Below are positions 24,416 to 37,046 of a stretch of DNA of 64,000 nucleotides, one piece after another. The position numbers and the translations under genes were made by a program. The stretch is from Echria macrotheca (lineage: Eukaryota > Ascomycota > Sordariomycetes > Sordariales > Schizotheciaceae). The DNA lies in NCBI GenBank assembly GCA_030411725.1, contig MU839827.1, positions 4,471,027 to 4,535,026 of the forward strand, in the 5' to 3' direction. Each line of letters begins with the position of its first letter. Within the stretch, counting starts at the first letter, position 1. A model generated the notes under the pieces. That model did not search any database and was not told where the DNA came from. It was given only the letters and a program-made list of their open reading frames with translations.

Positions 24416-27400
24416 AGATCTAGGTATCAAAAAGGGGGAACGTAACACACCACGTCTCCCTGACACTGTGTCACTGTGTTTACCTACCTAGATGTTCGCA
24501 GCTAGCCCGTGGATCGGCGAATTCTCATGTAGCCGCCCACAATACATGTCTATATCGTTGTGCTGCCACAGAACGAGGGATATCTATACATCTCACTGGC
24601 GATCACTTGAACACGGGGCATATTGCGTCCCGGTCGAGCACTTTTCGTCCTGTGCTTCTAGGGATAGAAGGGACCAACTGGGGGAGGAGATAAAGCGGCA
24701 AAGGGAGGAGGCGAATGAGGTTGTAGAGATGTGCCCCGTGTAGCCTCCTTGTCCATTCACCACAGAGGCACGAGCCCCTATATCCCCTGATAACAACAAG
24801 AAGGCGAGGCGGGCATAAATCTAATTACCCCCCGCGGTGGAGGCTCCATCCGAGTTTGAAGCTCGGTGAAGAGAGAATGTTCCCACCTCTGGGTATGTAG
24901 ATAACGCCGGCCGGAGCTGGGGCCGGAAACAAGAGTGAAGATTGGACGTCGGTACATGATATCACACCCTGTTCGATGAGTGAAACAACATCGAAGCTGT
25001 ACCTGCAGGCGAGACATCCCTTTCGAGAGTGGCTTTCGGGTGTTTGACGGCTAGAACTTGGCGTTAGCAGGCTCGTACTGCTAGGTTACTGCCTCTCTGG
25101 TGTTGTATGCTCAGGCTCGGTACCCCAAAGACGAGGTCAAAAATATGCCTACGGGAGAGCGCGGAGTGAGTCTGCCGGGGAAGTACGCCGGAGAAGGTTG
25201 AACCGGATCCAAATTCCAAATCTATGCCGAGACGATGTGAGAGCCGAGCGAGACAAAACAAGTCCACAACGGATGGTCCCTGAATCAGCACAACATCTGA
25301 CAGTGTCTCAACCTCCACCCAGGCAACGGTCAACCCTTGATGCAAATCACCCGCGATCCACCATCCGCCCGCAAAAAACATCCCGCGGGCCAGCAGATGC
25401 AGATAACAAAACCGTATTTCTTGCTCTCCGTGCCGCAGACGTACACGACGATCTGCGGCTCGGCGCCTGGAGCCGAGGCGGGAAAGACTGTCGAAACAGA
25501 GAGGGATGGCGGTGATTTGATATTGGACAGCTGACGATGGTTATTTCCAAACCGGCGAACAGTCCGCACACCCCTTGGCATCTGGATCATGTTCCCGGGT
25601 CACTTGGACCCGGATGTGTGTTAGCTTCTTTTCCCCAGAAGGCCAAAATACTCCAAACCACCAAAACAGACCTAGTCTTCCTGCACCCAAACTGGCCTGA
25701 TACCCGCAGATGGGGAATGATCACCCCCTGGACCGTGCAGTGTGGTGATTCTTAGGTGGGGGTTGCTACCCTCAGCCCGGTCGCGATAACGTTTCTCTCG
25801 ACACAAGCATCAACTTGGATGGGTTCATCACGACTTGTGACCCTGCAGACATCCTCGCGGAAGCTTGTCAGATGGCGATTTCCTCGCCTACCCGGCCACA
25901 CCGGCGATCTGGACAACCCTCCCTCATCTCGGCCTGGCTGCCCCTCCCCAACGGAACCGGTTTCACACGACCACGACTCTGGAAAAGGATTCCTCTTCTG
26001 GCGAGAAACTGGTGCGTATCCATCCGTCAAGACGTGCCCTGTCGTCATAAGTCCAACCCGTGAAGCTGCCCGTGATAGGGACGCATGCGTGCAGCTTGGT
26101 TATCTGTCGCGGGGTCCGGGTACGGGTACGACACGCCGAGTCTAAGACCCACAGACGTGGTAGAGTCGCGGGCCTTGCAGGAGCGTGGAAACCACGTTCG
26201 GGACCTAACCAGGGTACATCGACGGTCTGTACCTGAACAAGCACTGATTGTCCAGCATAAACCCGCCGGTCTTTGCCTGCCAACGGAGCTACCCCGTAAA
26301 GGGTCAAGACCAAGGACCTTCTCAGCCCTCGAACCATCTCGCCCGGCCCGACCGCTTCGAACAGACCAAGAGGTTGAAAGAGGGATCTGCCTGTACTCCG
26401 ACGAAACTCGCGCATTGGCATTCCTCTCCAGAGGCTCAAAGGTTCATCTCGGCCGTCCTTCGGAGGCGCTGTCGATGAAGTGAGGCTGCAGAAATGCCTC
26501 AAGCGGCAAACAAACCACGGCGAAGCGTTCACCTGCGGCTCGCCCGTTGCACTGGCAGGGCGAGGGAAAAGGCCTTCACCGACAGAACCCTCGAGACGGC
26601 CGGCAGATGGAGGACGAGCGGGCCACTTGGCCGGAGACGAGCCAGAAGCTGCCCGCTGCAGAAGGCAGGGATTTCGTGGCGGGGTTGTGATCTCCATGCT
26701 GGACCAGCGTCGGACAAGCGCCAGACAGGTAAACTTAGACGCGACCCCCAAACGCCACAGACCCTGCCGCGAAGAGTGTCCGGCTTCACCCCAGGTCGGA
26801 CTCGACAACGGGGCCGATCTGGCCCGGGCGGGCAAGTGACATGCAGCTGGCTGGACTGGTCTGGCAGGAAGAATCGCGGCGGTTAACGTTAACGTTATCG
26901 ATGCCCAGACCTGGAGGCCGATCCCACTGCCGTTGTCCCGGACGCCTCCCGCCAGCTCTCCTGGCTTGGATCCGTCAGCAGCATGCGTGATACGATACGA
27001 TGCCACATGCAGTTGAGCATCTTTGTCGAATGTCGTCGCCCAGAAAAAGCCAAGAGTTTCTGTATTATTAGCGGCTGATCACGTCCCCGGCTTATTATCG
27101 ATAGCATCAGGAGCCACGATGCAAGCCTGGGGAAGTTTGTGTGGGGTTGCCCCCACGTCGCTTCTTCATGCTGCTTCCGTCCTTCACCGTTGCCCGTGGG
27201 CAACTCGACGACCAGCTCCCGCCCGGACATTGTTAGTAGGCTGACGGCTTTTGACCGCCACCATTTCTCCACCGGCGGGTATCATCAGTCTTCTGATCTT
27301 GCTCTATCGTACTGGTCGAGGGCTGATGGGAAACCCGGTCCAGCTGTGAATATTCACATGTTGTGTCGACGACAGCAGTGCCAAGCACAGGGTGCGCAAC

Positions 27401-28192
27401 CTGGGATGTGGCACGACAAGGCTAGTGATGTGTGAAGGGTGTGAGGTGACATGGGATATCGCTCCCCCGGACTGGGGCGTTGAACGATGCGCGATGGGCC
27501 GGTAGCACAGGTCTCGTCGCTGAGGGAGGGCAAAAGCCGAGGGTGAGAAGGACGAAGGGAGGGCCGGGCCTGGCAATCTTCATCCCGCGTTCGGTGGCGC
27601 CTGACGCACCTCAGCAGCATTTGGAACCACCAAGACGGGGCGGGCCAAACAGACGTCGTTGTTCTTATCAGTGCCCCTAGCTCTGGCCAATCAGGCCCTC
27701 GCTTTCGGCAGAACCAGGGTTCTCCAAGACCTGCTCTTTCGTCAACTTTTTTTTTTCGATATCAGCAACGGGACGGCGGGGCTATGTATGTACAAGGCCG
27801 TCAGAGTCCTTGACGAAACAATGCGAGATTTGACAGCGCCGAGAGGTGGCATGCCTTTGCCCTTCCGGCTCTGGCCTCTCCCAGCCGTATGGATGTGCCG
27901 GGGCCTGGGTTGCCCCCTCGCTCATAAGGATGTCGTCGACAAGGTGGGCTGCGGGCTGCGTACGAGTAAGTGCCCATATGGGAGGCGATAGACCCCCTTC
28001 CCTTCCCCAGCACTCTTGTCTGTAAAACACATTCGGGTTTTCTTTCCGTAACTATATATCTGCACTTCATCAGTGTTTTTCTCCAAACCCAGCGTATTCT
28101 CGTCTTGAACGAGGCATGCGCTACGACCACCAGGCTACCTCGTAACCCCTCCCTTCCTTCTTCCTAGACCGTGGAATCAGAGACCAGACAAC

Positions 28193-30032
28193 ATGTGGTG
28201 GGACTCGGACACCATCGAAAGGACTGTGACCAGGGAGTTCGTTTGCAGCCATCTTCTCCCGGACGAGATTGAGCGGCTGGACCGGCCGCTAGGATTTGGT
28301 GATGGCCTCACCGACGGCACGTACTGGGAGTGGATCGATGAGAAGGCCAAGCGGATCTTCCTGATCCTTGTTGACCTCGGCGTACCGGACCAGATATTTG
28401 GCGTTATCGATGACTCCTGGGACGATGAGGACCTTCCGATTGCCCAGAGCCAGGTGGAGCGGCTGGCACTGACGGCCGAGAAGGACGAGAAGCTCGAGAG
28501 AAGATTCTTCCACAGGCAGTACTACTACCTCCTCAAGCCGCTCTCCAAAGGCGATCACATCGTCTATTCCGACAACGAGGTCGTCCCCTTGGATATTGTC
28601 GAGAAGAAGCAGACCTTGGCATCCGGCCAGAGTCATCCCGTCGACAAGGTGGCGCTTCCGAACCAGCCCGGTATGGTTTTCTGCCGCCGCCGAATCCCTC
28701 TGGCATCCAGCTTTGGTCCAGGCTTCATGAGCCAGGAGGATTTCCTGTACGAGATCAACAGCATCCGCAACGTCCAGAACGAGCATCTGGTGTCGTTCTG
28801 GGCATCGTACGTCTCTGGGGGCTTCGGTTATGTCCTCTTCACACCAGCCACCGACTTCTCCCTCAAGACCTTCCTCGCAAACATCCCGCCCTCAATAAAG
28901 AACCTTGACAAACACGAGCAGCGGCGGTTGGTGATGAACTGGATTCATTGCCTTGTCGATACACTCTGCTTCCTCCACAACCGCGGCCTCTCACACGGCA
29001 ACATCCGGCCGTCCACGATCCTCTTCTCCCAAGACAACCAGGTGTATTTTTCTGACTTTACCATCTTCAACCCCGAGGCCATAATGGGCGCCGATAAGCA
29101 TTCGTTCGACAAGGAGGCATACGACTATGCCGCGCCAGAGCAGTGGTTCCGGCCGACCTCCGGACCTCCAAGCCCGATGTACCGGAGAGCAACCCTGTCG
29201 ACCCTGTCAACGTCCCCGGAGAGCAACAACTTCGCCATAAGCCGCAGTATGACGGATCATGTCAACACACCGGCGGCTATGATGCACACACCCACACCGC
29301 ATCTGAACCCGCAGGCTGCCGACGTCTTCTCGCTCGGCTGCGTCATTCTTGAGCTCCTGAGCTTCTTACTGAAGAAGCAAGGCCGGCCGTTCGCAACATA
29401 CCGGGCAGCGAAGCACAAGACTCCGGGTCGCGGTGGTGCCGTGCTTGACTCGTCGTTTCACAAAAATCTCGGTCAGGTGGAGAGTTGGATGACCCAGCTG
29501 GCCAAGGACGCGTCCAAGAAGGATGACCAGATCTTTAGAGGCATTTCCCCTATGCTCCACGTCGTCGAGCGCATGCTTTCGCTGCATCCCTCAGAACGGC
29601 CGGCAGCACAAGATGTTCAGACCCGGTTATACAAGATCATCACCGAGTCTTGTGGTATCACGGAACCTCACTGTGTCCACCAATATGGCGGCTGGGACTT
29701 TGGCATCGGAAGCCTCAAATTGGACTCGCCAGCACTGGTGCGGAACCACAGCAACGACACCATGTCGATTGCCACCAAACGCAGCAGCGGCTCGGGTGCG
29801 AGCCTTGCCGAGTACAACAAGCGCATGAGCGGTGGTAGTCTGCGAAGGACCACGAGCACAACCAACCAAGACTCGGAAAGAACGAGCAGGACGGCTCACG
29901 ACCTGGGCAACGGTCTGCGGGCCATCCAGAACCTTCGCATCCGAGACAAGGTGAGGCCGTGGCAGTCTCCTGTCTATACAGGTAATGAGGAACTTCCCCC
30001 AGGCTAATTGATGCCTTATAGACCAAAACTGA
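28193..30032 (+). CDS. Protein pseudokinase with degenerate catalytic motifs
   Basis: Kinase-fold protein of about 599 residues that lacks key catalytic residues. After a 155-residue N-terminal region, the glycine loop is unrecognisable. The beta-3 Lys position reads MVFCRRRIPL (about 161-170). An alpha-C Glu is plausible at E187. The catalytic loop is SHGNIRPS (267-274) instead of HRDLKPxN, so the catalytic Asp is Asn270. DFG is DFT (288-290), and APE is kept (314-316). An insertion of about 55 Ser/Thr/Pro-rich residues follows, then the alpha-F region DVFSLGCVILELL and an ERPAAQDV segment. The C-terminal 100 residues are Ser/Arg-rich and disordered. Removing a 40-nt GTAATG...TAG intron (29982-30021) replaces a short read-through end by DQN and a stop at 30030-30032; without splicing it ends at 30007. 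Phosphotransfer is unlikely; a scaffold or regulator role is inferred. Confidence 0.8.
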
Positions 30033-31561
30033 CGAACTTGAATGATAGAAATGGGAGCTCTCACCTGCAATTACTGACGGGCACGCTGGGAACTAATGAC
30101 ACGTCCGTCCGGGATTTGCTAGAAGGGACTGACTGGTACGAGGTTACGACGTTGAAGATGCACATGATGAAACGAAGGGAAGGAGTTCGCGGCGTACGGA
30201 AGGGCATGGAAATTTAGGCAAGGACTACGTGTACGGCGCAGGTTGTTAGATTACAAGGTCGGGCAGGCTGGTATATAACTGGGAATGACGACGGGAGAGA
30301 AGGCAACAGCAGCAGCAGCCGGAATTTGGCAATGGGCGGTGTAATTTTGGTTGTTCATACCCATACCCTCTGCGCATAAAAGTCTAATAGTTGAACTACG
30401 AGATATCAAACCTACACGTGTACATGTGTATCAGCGCTTGTTGACCGCGAGATGTGGCACTGTGATACTGACGGCCCTCTGCAGTGGTGTTTATGCGACC
30501 TGCCCCGCCCGGATGCGGCCGCAGCAGCAACGTCATCGTATCTGAACCATCACTTCACAGATTTTTGCATGACCCGCAAAACCGGGAAAGGAAGCTGGTA
30601 TCATCCGGGTAACGCGTCCGGCAAAAAGAGGAAGATGGCGGCCCGATACAGAAGCTCAAAGTTCCTTGAGCAGGCAGGAAAACCTGGAATACGGTGTTTT
30701 CTGCAACAGCTGGGTTGAAACGCGCCAACCGGATGGATTGCTGCGGCCAAATCTTGTCCCACCAGGAAAAGACTTCGTGACGGGCAGAAAAGGTGGGATG
30801 GACAGATGTCTCCCAGTCGGCCTCCGCCAATCAGGAGCTACCCCGCCCACACCCGTTTGCTGTCTCCACCAGGGTGGGCTGGATTTTCGGCCCTTCGACT
30901 CCTTTTCCAGTGGCGTAACACTGCAGCAGCTCAGCGAAATCAAGGCTGGCACCTGGCTTGGCTGCAGTGGCCAGCGGGACCGAGCCGTCGCAAGGCACCG
31001 CGCAAAACTGGGCCACCGTGGTGTTGAGAATTCGATCCTCGATCAGGGGACAGGGGTTAGGAGGGCAAAAAAAAAAGAGAGGGCTGAACAAGATATCGAG
31101 GCGTTATCGTAGCTCCCCGCCGTACATACACTACTGGTACGACGCCCCTCGTCCGACTTCATTCTTTCTCCTCCTGGCTTCTTCGTGACCTTGTGCGCGC
31201 CGACACAGAAAGGAAAAGGGGCCACAACCAGCCAGGAAGGTGTTGTCGATCGTTCGGTAATTTCGCTCGGGAGTACCGTCTGTTGACGTTCGGTCGCTTC
31301 ATTGGCAGGTACAGCTTGGACAGCAAACGATCGCTAATCGCCAGATCCCGTTGCCAAGCCCGCCCGGGAGTGTCGCTACGGTGACTGGAACACTTCGTCC
31401 TCGTCTCCTGTTGGTTTGTGGGGAAAAAAAGTTTGGGGAGCTCCATTTGCTTCAAAACACGGGGCAATCGCGCGTCTTTTCGGTGTTGGGAGCATCAATT
31501 GGGTTTGCGGCACGAGGAATTGCAGTTTTCGCGACGCAGAACACCGTTTGACGCGATCAAA
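30033..31561. other. Promoter/5' leader region of the GH72 gene
   Basis: About 1.5 kb between tandem genes. It contains CAGCAGCAGCAG at about 30307-30318 and a CCAATCAGG site (30827-30835). From 31060 onward the sequence becomes leader-like, with A-rich and CT-rich stretches leading to the ATG at 31562. Open frames are short and non-biased. Nothing else was recognised. Confidence 0.5.
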
Positions 31562-32952
31562 ATGAAACTTTCTTGGCTCGCGACCGCGCTGCTGGGCGCC
31601 GCCATGGCGGACGCCCTCGACACGATTACGGCTGTCGGCAACAAGTTCTTTACGTCCAAAGGCACGCAGTTCTTTGCCAAGGGCGTCGCTTATCAGCTGA
31701 CAGAGGGTAAGACTGGCTTCCAGAATCCTTAATTCTGCGTCAGTGGCTGACACGTGTGGAACTGCAGACGACCCGCTCGTCGATGCCGAGCAATGCAGTC
31801 GAGATGCGGCTCTGATGAAGACACTGGGGACCAATTCGCTGCGTGTCTATCATGTCGATCCCTCGGCCGACCATGACAAGTGTATGAGTGTCTTTGACAA
31901 GGCTGGCATCTACTTGTTGATCGATCTCGACACGTTCGACACATATATTCTGCCCGTGCGGACTTCTCCGTTCTCCCCAGAGTATGTCTCAGCTAACCGC
32001 CGCTTAGGATGACCCCTGGTGGAATCAGACGCAACATGACCGGTATGCCGAAGTCATGGACACCTTTATCAAGTACGATAATGTGCTGGGCTTCTTCGTT
32101 GGCAACGAGATCATCGCCAAGGCGAACCAGTCGACCGCTGCCCCGTACATCAAGTCTGCCACCCGCGACATGAAGGCTCACCGAGACAGCAAGGGCTACC
32201 GAAAAGTGCCCATCGGATACTCGGCCGCCGACATTGCAGAGCTACGGCCGATGTTGCAGGACTACCTCACCTGCGGAGGGAACTCGTCGGAGAACATCGA
32301 CTTCTTCGCCCTGAATTCGTACTCATGGTGCGACCCATCGACATACCAGACCTCTGGCTACGTGGGCCTGGAGAAAATGGCCAAAGACTTTCCCGTACCT
32401 ATCCTGTTCTCAGAAACTGGCTGCAACACGCCCGGCCCCCGGCTCTTCGACGACCAGGCGGCCATCTTCGGGCCCGATATGATCAACGACTGGAGCGGTT
32501 CCATCATCTACGAATGGATCGAAGAGGTTAACCACTACGGGCTCATCTCCTATGGGCCACCAGTCGCCATGACGGCGACGGGCGAGAACGTCAAGGGTGG
32601 CTTCACACGTGCCGGCACCCCAACCCCGGTCTCCCCCGACTTTGAGAATCTCAAGACGCAGTGGGCCAAGATCACACCGACCGGTGTCGCCAGCTCCAAC
32701 TATGACCCGGCTCACGTCTCCACGCGGGATTGCCCTACGTCCACCTCTGGGGGCTGGCTGGTGAACGGGAACGTCGCCTTGCCTACGCTCGGTGAGACCT
32801 TCAAGGGAACCTTCCAGCCGTCTCCAACGGCCACGGGCAGCGGCGCACCCTCGCCGTCATCGACCAAGAACCCCGCTCCTCCCAATAAGGAAATTGCGGG
32901 CATGAGCGCCGGCCTGGTTGGTGTCATGCTCTTCTTCACCTTCTGGCTCTAG
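31562..32952 (+). CDS. GH72 1,3-beta-glucanosyltransferase, GPI-anchored (Gel/Gas type)
   Basis: Cell-wall enzyme that cuts and re-joins beta-1,3-glucan at the outer face of the plasma membrane. Three exons (31562-31706, 31768-31955, 32008-32952) give about 425 residues. A signal peptide (MKLSWLATALLGAAMADA) is followed by the GH72 start FFAKGVAYQ. The acid/base Glu is E145 in FVGNEII, and the nucleophile is E247 in LFSETGCN. Family cysteines are present. A Ser/Pro/Thr-rich stretch (about 375-405) and a hydrophobic C-terminus predict a GPI anchor. There is no Cys-rich CBM43/X8 module, so it belongs to the shorter GH72 class. The second intron has a weak GTGCGG donor but a good GCTAACC branch and restores YILPDDPWWNQTQ, which fits the family. 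Several NxS/T sites suggest glycosylation. Confidence 0.92.
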
Positions 32953-34017
32953 AAGCGTTTCACCTTTTGGCGCGTGCTGCGAGTGGTGGAAGTTTACGAA
33001 AGAAAGCATCTGGCCATGCATCAGCAGGACTGCTGGTACTATGACTGATCATTTCATGGAAGTTCTGTTTTGGCCTGGGGTTTGCCGACAGAATATATGC
33101 ATCAGCTGGACGGTGTGTGTTTTTTTAAGTTTTGTTTCCCCAAGCCGGCACACATACATGCCCTGGGGTGGTTTTGTTTTGGCGGCGGGATCGACGAGAA
33201 GCATGAAGAAGACAAGCATTGATGCGGGTTATGAATACGACAGACAGCAAGCGCCTTCCACGATCAGATCAGGGATACGGGATACGGGAATATGACCTCT
33301 GGTGGTTGGTCCCCCATTCGAAACAGCACAGCACAGGGAAGGAAAGGAAAGGAAGCGGTGGTGGTTGGGCGTCCCGGATGTGTTTGCGAGGACACGCGCG
33401 CGCGAGGGAAAAACGATACGGCGTAGTCTAATAGCTAATGACAATGTCATGCTGGATCTGGACTCTGGAGGGATGTACATACACGGCATCGTCCGGTTGG
33501 GTTTGGGGGGGTTGGGGGTGGGGGGAGGGGATGGTAGCATGCATGCTCTGCATCGGCTTTGTATATAGACGCACGAGGTACGGAATAATCACAACAGCAG
33601 CACCCGAGTTCATGTGTTTTTTTTCGCGCGAGTTGCCTGTTTTATTCCGTGTCTGTCTGGGTCAAGTCTGTGTGTGAGAAGAAGAAGCGGTGGCTGAGTC
33701 TTCCTGGTGGAGCGGCAGACACAGACACTGAAGTGGAATTGTGGATGACTGACAGACAGTTTTTGTTTGGCGGACAGAGAGTACTCTGGAGTAAAGCCGA
33801 GCCGCGGGGGAAGGAAGGAAACGAGAAGTTTGCCTGTCTGGTTTTGCGGGCCGTGCGGATGTTTACGGGCCACCGTTGAAATTTGAAACCTGATACATTT
33901 TTGTTTGGATCGCGGGCTTGGGGTCGGGGTCGAGCTGAGGCTCGGATACAGGATATTCATTGGACTAGGCGGGATGGATGTTTAGCTCGTAGAGACTGGG
34001 AGTGGATGATATTGATA

Positions 34018-34061
34018 TACCTACCTACCTACCTGGTTTGCTTGCTAGCTAGCTTGCTTGG
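34018..34061. repeat. Tetranucleotide repeats (TACC)4 and GCTT/GCTA array
   Basis: Four TACC units at 34018-34033 are followed by TTGCTTGCTAGCTAGCTTGCTTGG. This is an ordinary microsatellite cluster in non-coding DNA. Confidence 0.8.
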
Positions 34062-34230
34062 ATGTGAGTTTGGATGTAAGCTTGAATTCGGCGGGGGGTA
34101 ATCCTCCGCTGTGTCAAACGATTCTGGGACTTATCCTGGAGCTGTTATACCTGTCTGTGACCTGCCTGTCTGTCTGCCGTCTATCTTCTATCTGGGGTGG
34201 AATCCTAGTTCTCACCCGCTGGTTCTCATG

Positions 34231-34323
34231 GGCTCTGGGATATGGGGTATGGGGTCTGCGGTCTGGGGTATGGGGGGTATAGGCCGTGCTTGATTCTAGT
34301 TCCAAGTTCCAAGTTCCAAGTTC
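34231..34323. repeat. TATGGGG/TCTGGGG-like repeats and GTTCCAA triplication
   Basis: Imperfect heptamer units of the TATGGGG/TCTGGGG type occur at 34238-34280. They are G-rich on the plus strand and could fold as a G-quadruplex. Three GTTCCAA units follow at about 34299-34323. This is non-coding. Confidence 0.65.
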
Positions 34324-34851
34324 TAGCGAGCAGTACGGAGAGTATAGCGAGGGCTATATGCTTCGCGGATGACACGAAGTATCGAACTAGAACCAGGCAG
34401 GCTAGATGAGCTAGCTAGCTGCTGGTTAAAGCAACCTCTACGGAGTACGGTCTTTTCACGAGAAAACAACTTGCACATATTATTACTAGAGGAGGAGGAG
34501 TATTATTCGTGTCAAAGCATATTCTCGTATATAATATATCTACCGGTGATGTTCATCCATTCCTCTCTCAAGAGTTACCCAAACCAGCCGAGTTGGCCAT
34601 CACGCATAGTTTTTCTTTCTGTACGCATATTGCCCTCGAGATATTCGGATGGTGGTCCGGAGAATAGTCTGCCAACATTTTAAAAAGAGGGCGAAACGTG
34701 CGTGTATGCTCATGTTTCGTCCGCACGGCAGACAGACAGACAAACTCTGAAATGGTGGGTGTGCGGATGGATGTGTTATGATCTACAAAAAAGTCCGTTT
34801 TGGGAACCGTGTGAATGCTATGCCGTTTTTTTCTGGTGTGTGCTGGGCAGT

Positions 34852-34875
34852 GCTTGCTTGCTTGCTTGCTTTGCT
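34852..34875. repeat. (GCTT)n microsatellite
   Basis: Tandem GCTT units interrupted once by an extra T, in non-coding DNA. A shorter (CAGA)n run lies about 120 nt upstream near 34728-34742. Confidence 0.75.
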
Positions 34876-37046
34876 TGAATCGATGATCATCATGATGGGG
34901 GTTCGTCCTGTCAGGCTGTCAATGCCCCCCTCCCCCTTCCCCATCCCCCATCCCTCCTCCCCTTGCTGTCCTGTCCTGGCATAAGGTTGCATCGAGGGGT
35001 GATGATCCGGATCAAAGTTTTGCGGGGAAAAAGTTAAAGTCTTTTAAGTTCTACAGAGCAGCAGGAAGAGAGGACAAGGTACACTAAACTTGGCTTTATG
35101 TAGGGCGGTGATGATCGTTGCTGGGGGTAGGTTTTGTTACGGGAGGAGAGGAGAGGAGATGTTTTGTTTGATGACGGGTTGGCAATAAACTCGCAACGGC
35201 AGATCACATCAGATACAGCCTACCCGACCTTCTATTTAAAGAGAAGAGAGCCCCAAACACCGGGTAAGAAGAGAGGTCGATGCTAGTGTAGGCAGACGGG
35301 AGATAAACTGCAGCGCCTGTGCGAGCCGGGAATTTTTTGTCTCCCACATTGACTGGACTTTACCCGCACGATGGTTCTCCGGTGGTGGTGTGGTCGTGTG
35401 AGGTGGCTGCGCAAAGCAAAGTTGAAACCTGGAGACACACGCAAAGAGACGGATTCGGGGCGTCCTGCTGCCAGGAATTCGTAGACACGTATTCGGACCG
35501 CTGACGTCTTATCTTCTTTTGGGACCATCCTACCCTGAGTTTCTGGGGATATAGGTGGAGTTGGTAAGAAAGCGGGAAAGGTATTTGAATTTCTTCTGCC
35601 CAGTAGGTACGCGTAGGTGGCCAGTCGTCACTGCCATCGGCTGCCCCCGTGGAGCCTCATCTCTGGGCATGCATTCCCCGGTACCGAACACTGAGGAAGA
35701 AGGCTGATGCGGAGTGAAGTGGGTGAAAGCCTTGGCAGGGGCGGGGCTGACAACGACATCTCTCTCTCTCACTCGGTACCATTTTCGGGTGGTGTGGTGC
35801 GAGCAAGACGATCTGAAACCGTTCAACGAGGGGAACTTTGGTAAAACAACTGGTCCCACCAGAACTAAAAGCAGAGAGCATACAGATACACACAAGGCTC
35901 GGGAGGTGGAGGATGGGGGGAGGGGTTTCACAATTCCCAGCAAAACACCGCCAACAACGACGACAACGGGCGAACAGACTCCCACGATCTCCGGCTCGTG
36001 CGTCGATGATGCGACCCCGCCCTCCCCTGTGATAGACCAAGCCACCGCGCATCCCCGGTTCTCGGCCGAGAATGTCAGCGAGGATGGCACGGGTCGGTGG
36101 AAATCAGGACAGGCAGGCAGGTTGGCATCTCGAGGAAGGAGCCGGGACCCGGGGGAAACAGGTCAGCAGAAGGAAGGTGAAAGGTTGCTTGCGTCTGGGA
36201 TATCGCGGGGTCATCCCGGCGCGAGGTTTGAGAATGGGGCACAGTCCTTTCCTGATCTGGTCGGTCGAGAACAATTCTAGGCTTCCGTGAAATCCGTCGG
36301 GCTGTTTTCTGAGACGAAAAGCATGACAAAAACCTCTCTCGCGTGGAGGCTCTCGCTCACGGGACGATGCCCCGGAGACCTGTGGTGTGTGGTTCTCTCT
36401 CTTTTCTCACTTACCTATTATACCTCGTGGGCCATCTGAAACGCCGTCTACGGGCTCGGCGAACGCAGCCCGATAACACGCATCCATCCCGCACGCGGCG
36501 GGTCTTAATTCTCGCTCCCGTTGATCAACGCCAGGCCCGGGACCCCTGGCGATGCGCACCGACGTGGCCGACGATGAAGCAGTTGGAGCCGCAACACAAA
36601 CACCATTGCTCGCCCTCGATTCGCCAGCCCAACCCGCTCCACCCTCCTTCGCGATAATGCTTGTTGTCATGCGGGCTGTGATCTCCTCGAGCTGCAGGAA
36701 GCACTGGCCCGTCTCGCCATGTTCGGCAATCAGATCATACTACGTTGCCCTTGGGTACCTTGCAGCCAGGGCAGCGGCACTGGGCAAGCTGGGTTTTGGA
36801 TCACCGCCGTGATCCTGGATGATTGGCCCAAGAGTTTGGTTGATGGAGGACATAGCTCCGGGAAGCTCGGTTTCCTGTGCATACCTTCCCGGCGCGGGAG
36901 CTTGAGCTGATATATTTCGCTCATGCTCCCCCCCGTCGAGCTTGCAGAACGCCACTCTGGAGCTCTCGCCTCATCCCGGTATTGCCCAGTCGATGCGTGT
37001 ACGGTAGTAAGTCTCATCGTCATAAACAGGCGGGCAAGACTTTGAA

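Larger units (their letters stand above)
22655..28192. other. Long intergenic region with homopolymer tracts
   Basis: About 5.5 kb between SDR and pseudokinase genes. The left part holds poly-G and poly-C tracts (listed separately). Bases 23900-24500 are fairly AT-rich, with a short purine-rich tandem repeat. From 25 to 27.7 kb GC rises and open frames become long on both strands, but they have chance composition. The largest (25963-27006, minus) is rich in Arg, Pro, Trp and Ser and matches no family I know. A short palindrome GTTAACGTTAAC lies at 26882-26893, and a CCAATCAG motif at 27687-27694 upstream of the pseudokinase gene. No mobile-element protein was recognised. Confidence 0.55.
32953..37046. 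other. Intergenic region rich in simple repeats
   Basis: About 4.1 kb between the GH72 gene and the RGS gene. It starts with the GH72 3' flank. The 33.3-35.3 kb part is full of short tandem repeats (listed separately) and G-rich stretches. The 35.5-37.0 kb part is the likely promoter and leader of the RGS gene. All open frames are short or of chance composition. No RNA gene or transposon was recognised. Confidence 0.55.

Noticed and set aside
25963..27006. 347-codon minus-strand open frame in the intergenic region
   Set aside because: It is rich in Arg, Pro, Trp and Ser with no domain, has long competing frames on the other strand, and looks like a chance frame in GC-rich DNA.
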